Assembly: GCA_024643385.1 (NCBI GenBank) | Contig: JAHEMZ010000019.1 | Location: 1 to 40,762, forward strand | Direction: 5' to 3' | DNA length: 40,762 bases | Origin: Flavobacteriaceae bacterium | Lineage (GTDB): Bacteria; Bacteroidota; Bacteroidia; Flavobacteriales; Flavobacteriaceae | Shown here: one piece after another, positions 33,948 to 40,762 of the stretch | Position numbering within the stretch: position 1 is the first letter of the stretch | How the letters are laid out: the number at the start of each line of letters is the position of its first letter | The notes under the pieces: model-generated | Databases searched by the model: none | The model's input: only the letters and a program-made list of their open reading frames with translations | What the model was told of the DNA's origin: nothing | Translations under genes and position numbers: made by a program

Positions 33948-34730
33948 TTAATTCTGAAAATAACCCTTCATGATTCCTCGCTTCGAATTTTTGATGAACT
34001 GTAAAATTTCATCACGCTCCGGCGTAGCTTCCATTTCGGCTTCAATTATTTGCGAAGCTTGGGTATTGTTATAATTTTTTTGATAAAGAATTCTGTATAT
34101 ATTCTGAATTTCTTTAATTTTTTCAGGGTCAAATCCCCTCCTACGCAAACCAATGGAGTTAATCCCGACATAGGAAAGTGGTTCTCGGGCTGCTTTAACA
34201 AACGGCGGAACATCTTTTCTAACCAAAGACCCCCCTGTTACAAACGCATGATTGCCGATCATACAGAACTGATGCACCGCGGTCATTCCTGCCAGCACCA
34301 CATAGTCGCCAATAGTTATGTGTCCTGCCAAGGTACTATTGTTTGAAAATATACAATTGTCTCCAACGATACAATCATGAGCAATGTGGCAATAGGCCAT
34401 GATCCAACAGTTTTTTCCAATAACCGTTTTACCTCGATCTATGGTTCCTCGATTTATGGTAACATATTCCCTTATGGTAGTTCCATCCCCTATCTCGGCG
34501 GTTGTATCTTCATCTTTAAATTTTAGATCTTGAGGTATGGCTGAAATTACCGCTCCCGGAAAAATGTTACAATTTTTTCCTATACGAGCTCCCTCCATGA
34601 TGGTAACATTGGATCCGATCCAAGTTCCCTCGCCAATTACCACATTATTATGTATGGTAGTAAAAGGTTCGATTACCACATTTTTGGCAATTTTTGCCCC
34701 GGGATGTACATATGCTAATGGTTGATTCAT
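33948..34730 (-). CDS. lpxA: UDP-N-acetylglucosamine acyltransferase LpxA
   Basis: A 260-residue trimeric left-handed beta-helix acyltransferase, first step of lipid A synthesis. Hexapeptide repeats run from about residue 5 to 185, and the catalytic-type His is in CHIAHDCIVGDNC. The C-terminal helical tail follows GLRRRGFDPEKIKEIQ. Its ATG overlaps the stop of the lpxC-fabZ gene in an ATGA, so translation is coupled. It is followed by efp after 23 bases. Confidence 0.95.
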   Translation of the reverse strand: MNQPLAYVHPGAKIAKNVVIEPFTTIHNNVVIGEGTWIGSNVTIMEGARIGKNCNIFPGAVISAIPQDLKFKDEDTTAEIGDGTTIREYVTINRGTIDRGKTVIGKNCWIMAYCHIAHDCIVGDNCIFSNNSTLAGHITIGDYVVLAGMTAVHQFCMIGNHAFVTGGSLVRKDVPPFVKAAREPLSYVGINSIGLRRRGFDPEKIKEIQNIYRILYQKNYNNTQASQIIEAEMEATPERDEILQFIKNSKRGIMKGYFQN

Positions 34731-36124
34731 TCTATATTTTTAGTTTTTACAATTTGAGCCATAATTTCAGCTTCCGAAACAAGTTTTCCGTTGGCATAGG
34801 CACGGCCAACCATTTGGCACAGACCTCTGCGGATTGGAGCTACAAGGTCTAATTTAAAAATTAAGGTGTCACCAGGCACCACTTGTTGTTTGTACCTAAC
34901 ATTATCTATTTTAAGCAAATACGTAAGATAGTTTTCCGGATCCGGAACTGTACTAAGGACCAAAATACCACCTGTTTGAGCCATAGCCTCAATTTGAAGT
35001 ACTCCCGGCATAACAGGTGCTCCCGGGAAATGACCCACGAAAAAAGGCTCATTCATAGTGACATTTTTCAACCCTATTACATGCGTTTCCGAAAGTTCCA
35101 AAATTTTATCTACCAATAAAAACGGAGGTCGATGTGGTAACATCGCCATAATTTCGTTTATATCTTTTACGGGAGTCGCATTTAAATCAACTTTAGGCAC
35201 ATAATTACGCTTCTCTAACTTGATAATTTTTGCGAGCTTTTTTGCAAATTGTGTATTTACATAGTGACCCGGTTTGTTTGCGATTACTTTTCCCCTGATC
35301 CGTGTCCCTACTAACGCTAAATCGCCAATAACATCAAGCAATTTATGGCGTGCCGCTTCATTAGGGTGGTGTAGAGTTAAATTATCTAAAATTCCATTCG
35401 GTTTTACTGAGATTTTATCTTTTTTAAAGGCGTGTCGCAGCTTTTCCATTGTTCTTTCTGAAAGCTCCTTATCTACATATACAATCGCATTATTCAAATC
35501 TCCACCTTTTATGAGTCCATTTTCGAGAAGCATTTCAATCTCATGAAGAAAACTGAAGGTCCTGGAATCAGAAATTTCATTTTTAAAATCGGAAATATGT
35601 TTTAAAGATGCATTTTGAGTTCCAAGAACCTTGGTTCCAAAATCTACCATTGTAGTAACCTGATATTCTTCGGCAGGAATGACGGTAATCTCACTGCCAC
35701 TTTCTTCATCTATAAAAGATATCACCTCCTCTACGACAAATTCTTCACGAACCGCTTCTTGTTCAACAATTCCTGCTTTTTCGATTGCTTCTACAAAAAA
35801 CTTGGAAGAACCATCCATGATCGGTGGTTCCGAAGCATTTAATTCAAGTATGCAGTTGTCAATCTCCAATCCTACCAAGGCTGCCAATACATGCTCCGAG
35901 GTTTGGATCTTAACCCCTCTCTTTTCTAAATTGGTCCCTCGTTGTGTATTTACCACGTAAGTTGCATCGGCCTCGATCACGGGATGTCCTTCCAGATCCA
36001 CCCGCACAAAAGCATATCCATAATTCTCTGGAGCCGGCTTAAAAGTCAAGGTAACATCCTTACCTGTGTGCAATCCCACTCCGGTAAGCGAAATTTCTTT
36101 GCCTATGGTACGTTGTTTTGACAT
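34727..36124 (-). CDS. lpxC/fabZ: LpxC-FabZ fusion: UDP-3-O-acyl-GlcNAc deacetylase and 3-hydroxyacyl-ACP dehydratase
   Basis: A 465-residue bifunctional enzyme. Residues about 1-300 are the zinc-dependent deacetylase LpxC (TIGKEISLTGVGLHTGKD, SEHVLAALVGLEIDNC, and the zinc motif HKLLDVIGD). Residues about 325-465 are FabZ (AMLPHRPPFLLVDKI, with the catalytic His and Glu in GHFPGAPVMPGVLQIEAMAQ). The fusion links lipid A synthesis to fatty-acid synthesis and is characteristic of Bacteroidota. The ATG at 36124 was preferred over 36136, which overlaps lpxD, and over a TTG at 36154. It is four bases after the lpxD stop. Confidence 0.96.
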   Translation of the reverse strand: MSKQRTIGKEISLTGVGLHTGKDVTLTFKPAPENYGYAFVRVDLEGHPVIEADATYVVNTQRGTNLEKRGVKIQTSEHVLAALVGLEIDNCILELNASEPPIMDGSSKFFVEAIEKAGIVEQEAVREEFVVEEVISFIDEESGSEITVIPAEEYQVTTMVDFGTKVLGTQNASLKHISDFKNEISDSRTFSFLHEIEMLLENGLIKGGDLNNAIVYVDKELSERTMEKLRHAFKKDKISVKPNGILDNLTLHHPNEAARHKLLDVIGDLALVGTRIRGKVIANKPGHYVNTQFAKKLAKIIKLEKRNYVPKVDLNATPVKDINEIMAMLPHRPPFLLVDKILELSETHVIGLKNVTMNEPFFVGHFPGAPVMPGVLQIEAMAQTGGILVLSTVPDPENYLTYLLKIDNVRYKQQVVPGDTLIFKLDLVAPIRRGLCQMVGRAYANGKLVSEAEIMAQIVKTKNIE

Positions 36125-36128
36125 GCAA

Positions 36129-37154
36129 TTAGTCATTTTCTGATTTTTTTTCAAATGAATTTAAACGCTCCACAATTTTTGGGAGGTTTTTAAAGTGCAC
36201 ATAGCTTTTGTTGTAATCACCATAATTTAATGCGGGTGACCCTTGTAATACTTCATTGTCTTTTACGTTCCGTCCTATTCCGCTCTGCGCTTGGATACGA
36301 ACGTTATTTCCTATAGATATATGCCCCACGATACCGACTTGCCCACCGATCATACAATTCTCTCCAATTTTGGTAGAACCTGCGATCCCGGTTTGCGCCG
36401 CAATTACCGTATTCTTACCAATTTCAACATTATGGGCTATTTGAATCTGATTATCCAATTTCACTCCTTTCCGAATTATGGTCGAACCTAATGTAGCTCT
36501 GTCGATGGTAGTCCCGGCCCCAATATCTACATTTTCTTCGATAATCACATTTCCAATTTGCGGCACTTTGTTATACTCTCCTTTTTCATTGGGTGTAAAA
36601 CCAAATCCGTCTGCCCCGATGATAACACCACTATGAATGACCGAATGATTACCGATGATTGTTTCCGAGTAAATTTTAGCCCCCGCAAACACGGTTATAT
36701 AATCACCTAAAACCACATTATCACCAATATACACATTGGGATAAATCTTAACATGATTACCTATGCGAACATTTTCTCCAATATAAGCAAAGGCACCTAT
36801 ATATATCTCTTCACCGTACGTTGATGATCCGGAGATAAAAACCGGTTCTTCAATCCCGGTCTTATTCATTTTAACCTGATTGTAATATTCCAGCAGTTTG
36901 GAAAATGCTTTATAAGCATCATCCACCCGGATCAAAGTAGTGTTGATGGGGCTTTCCAAAACAAAACCATGATCCACGATCGTAATGGATGCTTTTGTCG
37001 TATAGATATAATGTTTGTATTTTGGATTCGCAAGAAAGGTTAAACTTCCTTGTGTGCCCTCTTCTATTTTAGCGAGTTTGGACACCGTTATCTCTCCATT
37101 ACCCTCTACGGATCCTTCCAATATGCCCGCTATTTGATTGGCTGTAAATTCCAT
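36129..37154 (-). CDS. lpxD: UDP-3-O-(3-hydroxyacyl)glucosamine N-acyltransferase LpxD
   Basis: A 341-residue canonical LpxD, third step of lipid A synthesis. The N-terminal uridine-binding domain (FTANQIAGILEGSVEG) is followed by a beta-helix of hexapeptide repeats. GADGFGFTPNEKGEYNKVPQ, NVDIGAGTTIDRA and the catalytic His in QIQIAHNVEIG match known enzymes. It begins the lpxD, lpxC-fabZ, lpxA, efp transcription unit, with a predicted promoter 19 bases upstream. Confidence 0.96.
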   Translation of the reverse strand: MEFTANQIAGILEGSVEGNGEITVSKLAKIEEGTQGSLTFLANPKYKHYIYTTKASITIVDHGFVLESPINTTLIRVDDAYKAFSKLLEYYNQVKMNKTGIEEPVFISGSSTYGEEIYIGAFAYIGENVRIGNHVKIYPNVYIGDNVVLGDYITVFAGAKIYSETIIGNHSVIHSGVIIGADGFGFTPNEKGEYNKVPQIGNVIIEENVDIGAGTTIDRATLGSTIIRKGVKLDNQIQIAHNVEIGKNTVIAAQTGIAGSTKIGENCMIGGQVGIVGHISIGNNVRIQAQSGIGRNVKDNEVLQGSPALNYGDYNKSYVHFKNLPKIVERLNSFEKKSEND

Positions 37155-37172
37155 TTAAATGTTTGAATGCTG

Positions 37173-37180
37173 CAAATATA
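37173..37180 (-). promoter_or_regulatory. Predicted -7 promoter element for the lpxD operon
   Basis: On the minus strand TATATTTG matches TAnnTTTG exactly, 18 bases before the lpxD ATG and just downstream of the HD-domain gene stop. No TTG lies at the expected distance. Confidence 0.55.
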
Positions 37181-37192
37181 AAAAAAGCGTTG

Positions 37193-38419
37193 TTAATGTG
37201 ACTTTGGGTAACATAGATAATGTTTAACTACCTCTTTGGACAATGCCTCAAGGTTTAATTGATCACTTGCTTTGGCCACATCCACCACTTTACCATTTTT
37301 TTTAATTAAATTAATATTATCCTTATCCATATGATAGGCTAAATTTGATATCTCGCCGGTAAACACAAAATAAGATGCTTCATCCGCTGAAAGGTTGTGT
37401 CTCTCCATCACTTCATGCAAGAGCTGATTGACCTTACCCGGCTCAGGAGCATCACTTTTTAATTTTATTTTGAGTAAATCTCGATTCAATAACATTCGTG
37501 ATAACTCTGAAAGCACAAAATCTGTATGACCCTCCCATGCTTTCATAGCGGAAATAATATCGTAATCGTCCAATTTTGAGAATTTCTTTAAAACATCTTC
37601 ATTGAACTCGGTCAAGGTAATATTGTGATTTAAAAAATAGGAGAAAGCTTCACTCGCTTTTAAAACCTCCCCTCGCTGCGATAAAAATTTGGCCCGTTGC
37701 AACAATTTTAGTAATAGTTGCTCGGCCACCAAAGAAGTCTTGTGCAAATAAACTTGCCAATACATCAATCTACGAGCAACGATAAATATTTCAACAGAAT
37801 AAATTCCCTTTTCCTCGACCACCAATTGGTCATTTTTCACGTTCAACATGGCAATGAGTCGCTGGGAATTGATGTTTCCTTCTGCTACACCCGTAAAAAA
37901 ACTATCCCTTCGAAGGTAATCCAACCGATCCATATCCAACTGTCCCGATACCAATTGATGAAGAAAATTTCGATGATATTGGTTTTTAAAAATAGTGATG
38001 GCCAGACTTAATTGTCCGTTAAATCTATCGTTAAGGTGATTCATAAATAACAAAGAAAGATTTTCATGACTCACCTCTTCTACGATGCTGTGCTCCATAG
38101 CATGAGAAAATGGACCATGTCCAATATCATGGAGCAAAATAGCTATTTGCAGTGCAGTCTCCTCTTCCTCTGAAATTGCTATTCCTTTAAATCGAAGCGT
38201 TTGAATAGCTCTTTGCATTAAAAACATAGCGCCCAAAGCGTGATGAAATCGTGTGTGATGAGCTCCCGGGTACACCAAATAGGACATGCCCATTTGAGTA
38301 ATCCTTCGCAAACGCTGAAAATATGGATGTTGTATGATTTCAAAAATTAAATCATTTGGCACAGAAATAAACCCATAGATCGGGTCATTTATAATTTTCA
38401 GTTTATTGGGTGCAGCCAA
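37193..38419 (-). CDS. HD-domain phosphohydrolase (dGTPase-like)
   Basis: A 408-residue HD/SAMHD1-type protein. The metal-binding pattern is HHTRFHHALG, H97-D98 in LLHDIGHGPFSH, and the final Asp in LDMDRLDYLRRD. The N-terminus KLKIINDPIYGFISVPNDLI is the family signature. Members hydrolyse dNTPs or related nucleotides, but the substrate of this branch is not established. The start must be TTG at 38419, because an in-frame TAA lies two codons upstream and the next ATG cuts into the domain. It is divergent from porX. Its stop overlaps the lpxD promoter region. Confidence 0.9.
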   Translation of the reverse strand: MAAPNKLKIINDPIYGFISVPNDLIFEIIQHPYFQRLRRITQMGMSYLVYPGAHHTRFHHALGAMFLMQRAIQTLRFKGIAISEEEETALQIAILLHDIGHGPFSHAMEHSIVEEVSHENLSLLFMNHLNDRFNGQLSLAITIFKNQYHRNFLHQLVSGQLDMDRLDYLRRDSFFTGVAEGNINSQRLIAMLNVKNDQLVVEEKGIYSVEIFIVARRLMYWQVYLHKTSLVAEQLLLKLLQRAKFLSQRGEVLKASEAFSYFLNHNITLTEFNEDVLKKFSKLDDYDIISAMKAWEGHTDFVLSELSRMLLNRDLLKIKLKSDAPEPGKVNQLLHEVMERHNLSADEASYFVFTGEISNLAYHMDKDNINLIKKNGKVVDVAKASDQLNLEALSKEVVKHYLCYPKSH

Positions 38420-38449
38420 ACTTTAACTTTTAATTAGTAATAGAACTTT

Positions 38450-38457
38450 TACCTTTG
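38450..38457 (+). promoter_or_regulatory. Predicted -7 promoter element for porX
   Basis: TACCTTTG matches TAnnTTTG exactly, 79 bases before the porX ATG and in the 31-118 base divergent gap with the HD gene. No TTG is found at the -33 distance. Confidence 0.5.
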
Positions 38458-38536
38458 AGATACTACATCAATATTTTTGATGTTATTAGTATATATTCGA
38501 AAGTACTATACTCGAATACTTCACAAATATACATAT

Positions 38537-40084
38537 ATGAACAACATAAAAGTACTCTGGGTTGATGATGAAATTGACTTGTTAAAACCTCACATTTTAT
38601 TCCTTGAAAACAGAAATTATCAAGTAACTACTGCCCAAAGTGGTACCGAAGCATTAGTTGAAATTCAAAAAGAAACCTTTGATATTGTTTTTTTAGATGA
38701 AAACATGCCGGGACTCTCCGGTCTGGAAACTTTGGCCGAGATCAAAGAACAGCAAGCGAACCTGCCTGTGGTAATGATTACCAAAAGTGAAGAGGAATAT
38801 ATTATGGAAGAAGCCATAGGTTCAAAGATTGCAGACTACCTAATTAAGCCGGTAAACCCCAATCAAATTTTGCTAAGCTTAAAAAAGAATTTAGATCACA
38901 CGCGACTTGTATCTCAAAAAACAACCAGTAACTACCAACAGGAGTTTCGTAAGATCTCCATGGAAATGTCTACTATAAATGATGCTTCCGGTTGGGCAGA
39001 ATTATATCAAAAACTAGTTTATTGGGAACTGGAGCTCGAGGATATTGCGGACGGCAGTATGTTTGAAATTCTAGAATCTCAAAAACTTGAAGCCAATACA
39101 CAGTTTTGTAAATTCATTGAGAAAAATTACGAATCCTGGTTTCAAGGAGATGAAGACACACCTATCATGTCTCACACCTTATTTAAAGAAAAAATTGCCC
39201 CTATATTGGATGACAATCCAACGCTATTGGTCGTCGTTGATAATTTGCGCTATGATCAATGGAAGGCTTTTGAACCTATGCTGTCCAACTCCTACAAAAA
39301 AGTAGATGAAGAGCTTTTTTACAGTATTTTACCCACAGCTACTCAATATGCCAGAAATGCTATTTTTTCAGGCTTGATGCCGAGTGAAATGGAGAGATTA
39401 TTTCCTGCATATTGGTTAAATGATACCGATGAAGGGGGAAAGAATCTTTATGAGGAAGATTTTTTAAAAGCACAGTTGAAAAGATTAGGAAAAGATCTTA
39501 ACTGGAGTTATCACAAGATTTCAAGTTTAAAACAAGGTAAACGACTTTCTGAAAGTTTTAAAACTCATAAAAATGAAAATCTCACTGTAATTGTTTACAA
39601 CTTCGTAGATATGTTATCTCATGCGAAGACCGAAATGGAAGTAATAAAGGAATTAGCCTCAAATGATAAATCCTACCGGTCTTTAACCAAGAGTTGGTTT
39701 AAGAATTCCCCTTTGATGGAAATTATACAGCAAGCCGCACATCTAGGATTCAGATTGGTCATTACAACTGACCATGGCACCATAAACGTCAAGAACCCGT
39801 CTAAAGTGATCGGTGATAAGAATACCAGTCTTAATTTAAGATATAAAACCGGTCGAAGCTTATCCTATGAAGAAAAGGACGTACTGGCATTCAAAGATCC
39901 AAAAGCCATCAAATTACCCTCTATTAATATGAGCAGTTCATTTATATTTGCCAAATCTGATCTATTTTTTGCCTATCCTAATAACTATAATCACTATGTA
40001 AGTTATTACCGAAATTCCTATCAACATGGAGGAGTATCACTAGAAGAAATGATTATCCCATTCTCTATCTTGAACCCAAAGTAA
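38537..40084 (+). CDS. porX: Response regulator PorX (receiver plus PglZ domain), type IX secretion regulator
   Basis: A 515-residue protein. Residues 1-120 are a receiver domain with acidic D10/D11, phosphoacceptor Asp54 in VFLDENMPG and the conserved Lys in LIKPVNP. After a helical linker, residues about 200-515 are a PglZ (alkaline-phosphatase superfamily) domain with VVVDNLRYDQW (Asp235), PTATQYARNAIFSG (Thr267/Thr269), TTDHGT (Asp412/His413) and QHGGVSLEE (His497). PorX with kinase PorY controls T9SS genes, and the PglZ domain is a zinc phosphodiesterase active on cyclic oligonucleotides in studied cases. The ATG at 38537 starts MNNIKVLWVDDE; an upstream ATG adds 20 residues and is unlikely. 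Confidence 0.94.
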   Translation: MNNIKVLWVDDEIDLLKPHILFLENRNYQVTTAQSGTEALVEIQKETFDIVFLDENMPGLSGLETLAEIKEQQANLPVVMITKSEEEYIMEEAIGSKIADYLIKPVNPNQILLSLKKNLDHTRLVSQKTTSNYQQEFRKISMEMSTINDASGWAELYQKLVYWELELEDIADGSMFEILESQKLEANTQFCKFIEKNYESWFQGDEDTPIMSHTLFKEKIAPILDDNPTLLVVVDNLRYDQWKAFEPMLSNSYKKVDEELFYSILPTATQYARNAIFSGLMPSEMERLFPAYWLNDTDEGGKNLYEEDFLKAQLKRLGKDLNWSYHKISSLKQGKRLSESFKTHKNENLTVIVYNFVDMLSHAKTEMEVIKELASNDKSYRSLTKSWFKNSPLMEIIQQAAHLGFRLVITTDHGTINVKNPSKVIGDKNTSLNLRYKTGRSLSYEEKDVLAFKDPKAIKLPSINMSSSFIFAKSDLFFAYPNNYNHYVSYYRNSYQHGGVSLEEMIIPFSILNPK

Positions 40085-40155
40085 ACTTTTTTGTAGGATT
40101 TTTCTACTATATAATCTTTTTAGCGATTTTTTCATCCAATAATCGGAATTAGTAC

Positions 40156-40163
40156 TATATTTG
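40156..40163 (+). promoter_or_regulatory. Predicted -7 promoter element for tsaE
   Basis: TATATTTG matches TAnnTTTG exactly, 16 bases before the tsaE ATG, implying a very short leader. No TTG occurs at -33. Confidence 0.5.
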
Positions 40164-40179
40164 CTTCAGCCCTTGAACC

Positions 40180-40593
40180 ATGGAACGTACTTATTCTGTT
40201 TCTGAATTACCCGAAGTAGCCGGTATGGTATTGAAAAATACACATACCAAAACTTTATTGTTTTATGGGGCAATGGGTGTGGGTAAAACTACCTTGATCA
40301 AAGAGTTGGCAAAAAAAATCGGCGTGCTGGACGAGTTAACCAGCCCGACCTTCTCTTTAGTAAATGAATATGCACTTGAAAAGGATAAACTCTATCATTT
40401 TGACTTTTATCGGATCAAGAATGAATTGGAAGCAATGGATATTGGTATTGAAGAATATTTACAATCTGGACATTGGAACCTCATTGAATGGCCGGATAAA
40501 ATTGTAGGATTACTGCCACAAACAAGTACGAAAATAGAATTGAGAAAAAACGATAACGGAACAAGAACTATAAACCTAATTAATAAGAAATAA
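40180..40593 (+). CDS. tsaE: tRNA threonylcarbamoyladenosine biosynthesis ATPase TsaE
   Basis: A 137-residue P-loop ATPase needed for the t6A37 modification of ANN-decoding tRNAs with TsaB, TsaC and TsaD. Walker A is GAMGVGKTTLIKE, followed by LTSPTFSLVNEY and YHFDFYRI, all TsaE signatures, and LIEWPDKI near the C-terminus. Adjacent to porX, a neighbour relation common in Bacteroidota. It probably has its own promoter. No gene is seen in the following 169 bases. Confidence 0.96.
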   Translation: MERTYSVSELPEVAGMVLKNTHTKTLLFYGAMGVGKTTLIKELAKKIGVLDELTSPTFSLVNEYALEKDKLYHFDFYRIKNELEAMDIGIEEYLQSGHWNLIEWPDKIVGLLPQTSTKIELRKNDNGTRTINLINKK

Positions 40594-40629
40594 AGCAACG
40601 ACAATACTTTTCAGCGTTTTCGCAGTGAA

Positions 40630-40654
40630 TTTCAGTAAAAAATAACCACTGAAA
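40630..40654 (+). repeat. Hairpin downstream of tsaE
   Basis: TTTCAGT and ACTGAAA form a seven-base stem with an 11-base loop. No T run follows, so a terminator is not certain. An exact TAnnTTTG (TACGTTTG, 40734-40741) near the window end may serve a gene beyond it. Confidence 0.35.
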
Positions 40655-40762
40655 ATTGACTCGCATATTTGTAATAGGCATAAACTATACAAACTACGCT
40701 GAAATTAGATGAAATACTTGGCTTTTTTTGGGATACGTTTGTACTATAAACCTCACAAAAAA

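Noticed and set aside
34727-36124. The lpxC-fabZ fusion as a novel gene fusion
   Set aside because: The fusion is a known and common feature of Bacteroidota.

Overview
The window is about 40.8 kb of low-GC chromosomal DNA from a member of the Bacteroidota, most likely a marine Flavobacteriaceae. The basis is the gene content (fused lpxC-fabZ, two LpxD-type genes, the type IX secretion genes porQ and porX, secreted DUF4097/DUF2807-type proteins, Bacteroidota-style lipoproteins), the absence of clear Shine-Dalgarno sequences, and repeated TAnnTTTG (-7) promoter motifs, once with a perfectly spaced TTG (-33). It reads as core chromosome: no tRNA, rRNA, CRISPR array, insertion sequence or phage gene was seen.

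Layout. 1-1.9 kb: the 3' part of dnaX (clamp loader) and a MiaE-type tRNA hydroxylase, on +. 1.9-5.4 kb, on -: sixA-ppk-ppx, a polyphosphate cluster with a coupled ATGA overlap. 5.4-8.9 kb, on -: pyrR-pyrB-(STAS-like protein)-rnz-pdxH. 9.1-11.1 kb, on -: rpsA with a strong promoter, a structured leader and a terminator. 11.1-12.2 kb, on +: a TMEM175-like channel, then two small basic ORFs (28 and 44 aa) ending at a terminator. 12.2-17.0 kb, on -: lon, porQ, cmk and osmC. 17.2-20.1 kb, on +: an overlapping operon of ECF sigma factor, single-pass anti-sigma-like protein and two secreted repeat proteins. 20.2-25.3 kb: a triplicated-domain lipoprotein, a UMF1-type MFS permease and an M48 lipoprotein protease on -, then a small lipoprotein and two overlapping msrB genes on +. 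25.4-30.9 kb: lpdA on +, then fabG, a VWA membrane protein, an SPFH protein and aroQ on -. 31-37.2 kb, on -: a lipid A / early envelope cluster (lpxD, lpxC-fabZ, lpxA, efp, a second LpxD-like gene, an NTF2-like protein, sucD). 37.2-40.6 kb: an HD-domain phosphohydrolase on -, then porX and tsaE on +.

Themes. Envelope construction and secretion recur: lipid A synthesis, porQ and porX, several lipoproteins, a periplasmic methionine sulfoxide reductase, and an envelope-type sigma/anti-sigma operon. The most interesting sequence signals are a ten-A slippery run in dnaX placed where a shortened gamma-type subunit would be made, the unannotated tandem small ORFs at 11.9-12.1 kb, a diverged LpxD paralogue with its own promoter overlapping the efp terminator, and an unusual number of TTG starts. 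I did not find a clear new defence or mobile system.
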